Assembly (NCBI GenBank): GCA_023381515.1
Contig: JAMCQI010000100.1
Span: 84,282 to 148,281 of the forward strand
Direction: 5' to 3'
DNA from: Chloroflexota bacterium
GTDB taxonomy: Bacteria > Chloroflexota > Anaerolineae > UBA4142
DNA: 64,000 bases
Shown here in pieces: positions 60,433 to 64,000 of this stretch. A model generated the notes under the pieces. It was not told the DNA's origin and ran no database searches. It worked only from the letters and a program-made list of their open reading frames with translations. Position 1 is the first letter of the stretch, and each line of letters opens with the position of its first letter. A program made the position numbers and the translations under genes.

Positions 60433-60834
60433 ATGGATCTGGCACGTAATTGGAGATTGAAGAATCAGCGCTACCGGCTGGAAGGCGCCGCCTGCACCGT
60501 ATGCGGCGCCAAATTCTTTCCGCCGCGTCCCGTGTGCGCGGAATGCAAATCGGCAAATCTACAGCCTTTCGAATTCTCAGGGCATGGCGCCCTCTACTCT
60601 TTCACGACGCTCTATCAGGCCCCGCTCGGGTATGAGGGCAATCTGCCCTATGCGGTCGGAATGATCAAGCTCGACGAAGGGCCGATGATTGAGGCCCAGT
60701 TGACCGACGTGAATCTTGAAGATTTGAAAATCGGTCAGCGGGTCGAAATGGTCACCCGTAAGCTGCGCGAGTTCGGGCCCGATGGACTGATCGTCTACGG
60801 CTATAAATTTCGCCCCGTTGCGAACGGCGACTGA
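60433..60834 (+). CDS. DUF35 zinc-ribbon and OB-fold protein (HMG-CoA complex subunit)
   Basis: 133 residues: an N-terminal helix, a rubredoxin-like zinc ribbon (C21-x2-C24 … C35-x2-C38) and an OB fold (FSGHGALYSFTTLYQAP, then VGMIKLDEGPMIEAQLTDV). In methanogens the DUF35 protein sits between thiolase and HMG-CoA synthase and holds the shared CoA-binding channel. The gene is 12 bases after the thiolase, as expected for a complex partner. It ends just before a strong terminator. Confidence 0.93.
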   Translation: MDLARNWRLKNQRYRLEGAACTVCGAKFFPPRPVCAECKSANLQPFEFSGHGALYSFTTLYQAPLGYEGNLPYAVGMIKLDEGPMIEAQLTDVNLEDLKIGQRVEMVTRKLREFGPDGLIVYGYKFRPVANGD

Positions 60835-60846
60835 CCCGAGTCATAA

Positions 60847-60878
60847 AAACAGCCCCTTTGAGCTCAAAGGGGCTGTTT
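60847..60878 (+). terminator. Terminator of the mevalonate cluster
   Basis: A perfect 32-base palindrome centred on GAGCTC (60860-60865); the plus strand ends in GTTTCTCG and the minus strand in a longer T-run, so it may work both ways. Confidence 0.8.
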
Positions 60879-60964
60879 CTCGTTGGACCGGCTTTTTAGA
60901 CAGGCGCGTTCTTCGGGGTTATAATGAAGATAGCCGGATTCGAATCGGCTCCCAGGCCCCACGC

Positions 60965-60993
60965 TTGATTTGTGGGTTGCGGCTTGTTATGGT
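60965..60993 (+). promoter_or_regulatory. UDP-glucose dehydrogenase promoter
   Basis: TTGATT (60965-60970), 17-base spacer, TATGGT (60988-60993). The predicted transcript starts after the ATG at 60997, favouring the TTG start at 61027. Confidence 0.5.
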
Positions 60994-61026
60994 ATCATGG
61001 CCCTAGACGTGACGAAGGAGTGCGAA

Positions 61027-62343
61027 TTGCGCCGCATTTGTGTCATCGGAGTTGGCTACGTCGGCCTGGTCACCGGTACCTGCTTTGCCGACCTAGGTCA
61101 TGAAGTCGTCTGTTTGGACATTGCTCCGGACAAGATTCAGAAACTCAAGAGCGGCGAGATGCCAATCTTTGAGCCCGGATTGGAAGAACTCGTCGCCCGG
61201 AATACGACCGCAGGCCGCCTTTCCTTTACCTCAAGCTACGAAGAAGCAGTCCCCGGTGCTGATTTCATCTTTATTGCCGTTGGCACTCCTTCAGGTGTGG
61301 ACGGCGAAGCAGATTTGCAGTATATCCGCATGGCCGCCGAAAGCACGTCCAAGGCGCTGACGAACTATGCCATCATTATTAACAAGAGCACAGTGCCCGT
61401 AGGGACCGGCGATTCGGTGGCAGAGATCCTAGAACAGAATGGCAAGAAGGCCGGAATCGATTTCGACGTCGTCTCGAATCCCGAGTTCCTGCGCGAGGGA
61501 TCGGCGGTCTATGACTTTCAGCAGCCGGACCGCGTGGTGCTCGGCGCCACCAACCATGAAGCCGCGGAAAAAGTTGCGCAATTGTATCTGCCGCTCCGCT
61601 GCACGATCATGATTACGGATTTGCATACGGCAGAGATGATTAAATACGCCTCCAACGCCTTTTTGGCCACTCGGATCTCGTTCATCAACGAGATCTCGTC
61701 GATTTGCGAAAAGCTGGGCGCCGACGTAAAAGAGGTGGCCGCGGGCATGGGCATGGACAAGCGCATCGGCCGCGCGTTTCTCGACGCGGGCATCGGGTTC
61801 GGCGGCTCTTGCTTCCCCAAAGACGTCAAAGCGCTGACCTGGATGGGCGAGATCAACGGCTGCCATCCTCAGCTCTTACGCGCCGTGATGGAAATCAATC
61901 GGGACCAGCGCCGCCAAATCCTCGCCAAGTTGCGGGAACTCCTCAGCACGGTTCGCGGCAAGACGATTGGATTATGGGGCCTGGCTTTCAAGCCGAACAC
62001 GGACGACATCCGTGAAGCCCCTTCCTTCGACATTATCCACCTTCTGCAAACCGAAGGCGCTCGCTTGCGCGCCTTTGATCCCGTCGCGATGGAGAATGCC
62101 CAGCGTATCTACAAGGACGTCGGCTATTGCGAAGACGCGTATGCCGTGGCTCAGGGCGCCGATGCCATTGTGCTCGTGACCGAGTGGAATGAATTCAAAC
62201 AACTGGACTTGGCGCGGGTGGCCTCACTGATGCGGACGCGCATCTTTATAGACGGCCGCAACATCTACGATCCGCAGCGCATGGCCGAATTAGGTTTCAT
62301 CTACCGCGGGATGGGACGCGGCTATAGCTCGGACGAGGCGTAG
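61027..62343 (+). CDS. ugd: UDP-glucose 6-dehydrogenase
   Basis: 438 residues; oxidises UDP-glucose to UDP-glucuronate for surface polysaccharides. NAD-binding [10 protein letters not shown] at the N-terminus, [20 protein letters not shown] with the catalytic Lys, and the nucleophilic Cys in [18 protein letters not shown] at 61027 is chosen: AAGGAG (61015-61020) is 6 bases upstream and RRICVIG is the family beginning. The in-frame ATG at 60997 lies at or before the transcription start and has no ribosome-binding site. Confidence 0.95.
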   Translation: MRRICVIGVGYVGLVTGTCFADLGHEVVCLDIAPDKIQKLKSGEMPIFEPGLEELVARNTTAGRLSFTSSYEEAVPGADFIFIAVGTPSGVDGEADLQYIRMAAESTSKALTNYAIIINKSTVPVGTGDSVAEILEQNGKKAGIDFDVVSNPEFLREGSAVYDFQQPDRVVLGATNHEAAEKVAQLYLPLRCTIMITDLHTAEMIKYASNAFLATRISFINEISSICEKLGADVKEVAAGMGMDKRIGRAFLDAGIGFGGSCFPKDVKALTWMGEINGCHPQLLRAVMEINRDQRRQILAKLRELLSTVRGKTIGLWGLAFKPNTDDIREAPSFDIIHLLQTEGARLRAFDPVAMENAQRIYKDVGYCEDAYAVAQGADAIVLVTEWNEFKQLDLARVASLMRTRIFIDGRNIYDPQRMAELGFIYRGMGRGYSSDEA

Positions 62344-62534
62344 AAACAAAGGCGGAAGGATGAAAGCCGCTAAACCCCGCGGGCTTGGCGGGGACCGCGG
62401 CATGGGCGATCTGCGAACGCAGACCACCGAATTCTCGGATTCAGCTTTCCCTTGCGAAAGTGCAGCGGTTCGCGGACTCTATCCTCTAACGGCCATTCCC
62501 CGATTTCTCTGCCGGGGCTCTGGCATAGCACCTC

Positions 62535-62903
62535 ATGTTACAAACCGGAATAGATCTGGTTGAAGTGAGCCGCATTCAGGCAGTCATGACGCGCTATGGA
62601 GACCGATTCCTGCTGCGCGTCTTTACGGAGGATGAACTCGCTTACTGCCGGGGGCACGCTCATGCACTGGCGGCCCGCTTCGCCGCGAAGGAGGCTGTCA
62701 GCAAAGCCTTGGGCGTTGGAATCCACGATCAGGAAGGCGTTGGCTGGCGCGAGATTAGAGTCGTACCGAATGAACGCGGCAAACCGGAAGTGCAGCTCTC
62801 GGGCAGGGCCGCCCGGCGCGCGGAAGAAATCGGCCTGCGGACTTTTGCGCTGAGTCTCTCCCACACGCGAGATCACGCGATTGCGGTGGTGGTGGCACAA
62901 TGA
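62535..62903 (+). CDS. acpS: Holo-[acyl-carrier-protein] synthase
   Basis: 122 residues, the normal AcpS size; attaches phosphopantetheine to acyl carrier protein. GIDLVEVSRIQAVM with the Mg-binding Asp, RFLLRVFTEDELAYC, and ARFAAKEAVSKALGVG with the second acidic residue are clear. It is preceded by a 190-base gap that holds only a GC-rich hairpin and a short GGAAGGATGAA stretch. The last gene of the window follows 13 bases after its stop. Confidence 0.96.
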   Translation: MLQTGIDLVEVSRIQAVMTRYGDRFLLRVFTEDELAYCRGHAHALAARFAAKEAVSKALGVGIHDQEGVGWREIRVVPNERGKPEVQLSGRAARRAEEIGLRTFALSLSHTRDHAIAVVVAQ

Positions 62904-62916
62904 CCGGAGGATATCG

Positions 62917-64000
62917 ATGAATTTTCAAGAAGCTGAAAATGCGTACAAAGAACTGCGCGGCCAGTATTCCGCAGGAAAAACAAGCAGCACCGATTTCGAG
63001 AACGAAGTCTCCAAATTAAAGCTGCAAGACGCCGACGGACGGTGGTGGCAAATCGGCGTGCAGAGCGGCGATTGGTACGTTCACGACGGGCAAAAGTGGA
63101 ACAAGGCCCGCCCGCCGGGGGAAGAGGCGGAAGAAGAAGCGCCTGCGGGGTCGCCTGAAATCCCTCCGCTCAAGCAGGTTTCTCCCCCGATAACGCCGGC
63201 TCCTGCGGCTGCGGATGAGCCCGCTGCGGCCGGTCCGTCGACCCCCGCAGATGCGCCGCCTCCGGCGTCAGCGCCGGCGCCATCCCCGCAGCGCCCCGCC
63301 GGCTTACCGGTTCGGTTGTCGGCCGCGCCGCCCGGCCGCAGCGGAGGGTTGCCTGTCCCCCTCGTCGTGGGAATTGTCGTTCTAGTTGCGCTTGTCGGGA
63401 TAGGTATCCTCTTTGCCGCGTATTCTTTCCTCACCAGCCAGCTCGATCTATCCGGCAGTCCGATTGCCCAGGTATCAACGCCTACGTCTACCCTACCAAC
63501 CGCGACCGTCTCGTTCACCGGGCTGGTGCGCACGACCCCCATTCCTACCATTCCACCCGCAACGGAAACATCCCTTCCGGTCCCGACGATTGCGATCGTG
63601 GTGACGTCGACGGTTCCTTCCACTTCGATTACGGCAACACTAGCGACTGCTACGCCCAAGGCGGTGCCGTCACGGACACCCACAGGCAAGGCTAAGCCGA
63701 CGGCGGCCTCAGCCGCTACGGCGACGCCGGCTTTGGCACCAGGGGTCTATGTCACCAAGCTGCAAATGGACCCGCCTCAGCCGAATTTCAACGAACCGGT
63801 AGGCTTTCGGGTCACCTTGCTCAATACGACCGGGACGCTGCAGACTTATCGGTGGCTCGTCAAGATTTTCCAATGCCGCGCGAGTCCATGCGTGGGCGAT
63901 GATTTTAAACGCTCCATTGGGGAGTCTACCGTTGTCGAGAGCAATATTCCACCGGGCTCATCGGATGTGGCTGCGCCGAAACATTGGTCCACGGGGTTGG
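62917..64000 (+). CDS. Thr/Pro-rich single-pass membrane protein, C-terminus cut by window edge
   Basis: The frame is open from an ATG at 62917 (Shine-Dalgarno CGGAGG at 62905-62910) to the right edge, 361 codons. Residues 1-60 form a soluble domain with a Trp-rich segment (DADGRWWQIGVQSGDWYVHD), common in Chloroflexota proteins. A Pro/Ala-rich linker leads to one TM helix (about 148-172, PLVVGIVVLVALVGIGILFA), then a long Thr/Pro stalk (TPTSTLPTATVSF and onward) and the start of an outer beta-sandwich-like domain (VYVTKLQMDPPQPNFNEPVG) of the CARDB kind, with a Cys pair in FQCRASPC. Probably cytoplasmic sensor plus external domain; function unknown. Confidence 0.8.
   Translation, partial: MNFQEAENAYKELRGQYSAGKTSSTDFENEVSKLKLQDADGRWWQIGVQSGDWYVHDGQKWNKARPPGEEAEEEAPAGSPEIPPLKQVSPPITPAPAAADEPAAAGPSTPADAPPPASAPAPSPQRPAGLPVRLSAAPPGRSGGLPVPLVVGIVVLVALVGIGILFAAYSFLTSQLDLSGSPIAQVSTPTSTLPTATVSFTGLVRTTPIPTIPPATETSLPVPTIAIVVTSTVPSTSITATLATATPKAVPSRTPTGKAKPTAASAATATPALAPGVYVTKLQMDPPQPNFNEPVGFRVTLLNTTGTLQTYRWLVKIFQCRASPCVGDDFKRSIGESTVVESNIPPGSSDVAAPKHWSTGL

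Overview
The window is high-GC bacterial chromosomal DNA that looks like a member of the Chloroflexota (Anaerolineae-like, probably assembled from a metagenome). The reasons are several: secreted and membrane proteins with long Thr/Pro linkers, MalT-type ATP-dependent LuxR regulators, ABC-2 exporter operons carrying a small conserved 79-residue protein, many TATAAT-type promoters with very short leaders, and a mevalonate pathway of archaeal style. The assignment is an inference from gene content, not from a marker-gene tree. I saw no tRNA, rRNA, CRISPR array or intact insertion sequence.

Layout. 1-5981: minus-strand housekeeping genes: radA (cut by the left edge, with a LexA-like box on its promoter), an MFS transporter, clpC and a four-domain S1 protein. 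6111-7425: a decayed beta-propeller gene behind an intact promoter, and a one-TM protein. 7449-13871: a hotdog thioesterase, an aminotransferase, hpt, a GH99-like secreted protein, folE-folP and an MBL-fold protein. 13908-17079: a 55-bp perfect palindrome, a winged-helix protein, Thr/Pro-rich surface proteins and a frameshifted SurA-like lipoprotein. 17172-25605: a methyltransferase-like pseudoenzyme candidate, a DUF58 protein, a cNMP/bPH membrane protein, uvrC and ssb. 25684-31418: small membrane proteins, a Mut7-C protein, gatC, a glycosyltransferase, gatA and rpsB behind a structured leader. 31421-36957: tsf-pyrH-frr-uppS-cdsA and a membrane GAF-HTH protein.

37075-42086 is a self-contained efflux locus: an autoregulated GbsR/MarR-like repressor, a tandem-fused FtsX permease, an HlyD adaptor and a LolD-type ATPase. 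At 42248-42640 lies a well-preserved M-box (Mg2+) riboswitch with its own promoter and terminator. The gene it precedes is a MalT/LAL transcription factor rather than a Mg2+ transporter, and that gene has itself been enlarged by two in-frame inverted-repeat insertions. 45547-49544 holds an ABC exporter and an OmpR-type two-component system. 49737-56597 is an eight-gene ABC-2 exporter operon.

56785-60878 encodes the upper mevalonate pathway: class II HMG-CoA reductase, then the archaeal-type trio of HMG-CoA synthase, SCP-x-like thiolase and DUF35 zinc-ribbon/OB protein. The thiolase has Asn where its nucleophilic Cys is expected. The window ends with UDP-glucose dehydrogenase, acpS and a right-truncated Thr/Pro-rich membrane protein. 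The strongest leads are the riboswitch-regulator pairing, the intragenic repeat family, the thiolase substitution, the methyltransferase-like protein with lost catalytic motifs, and the SOS box at radA.
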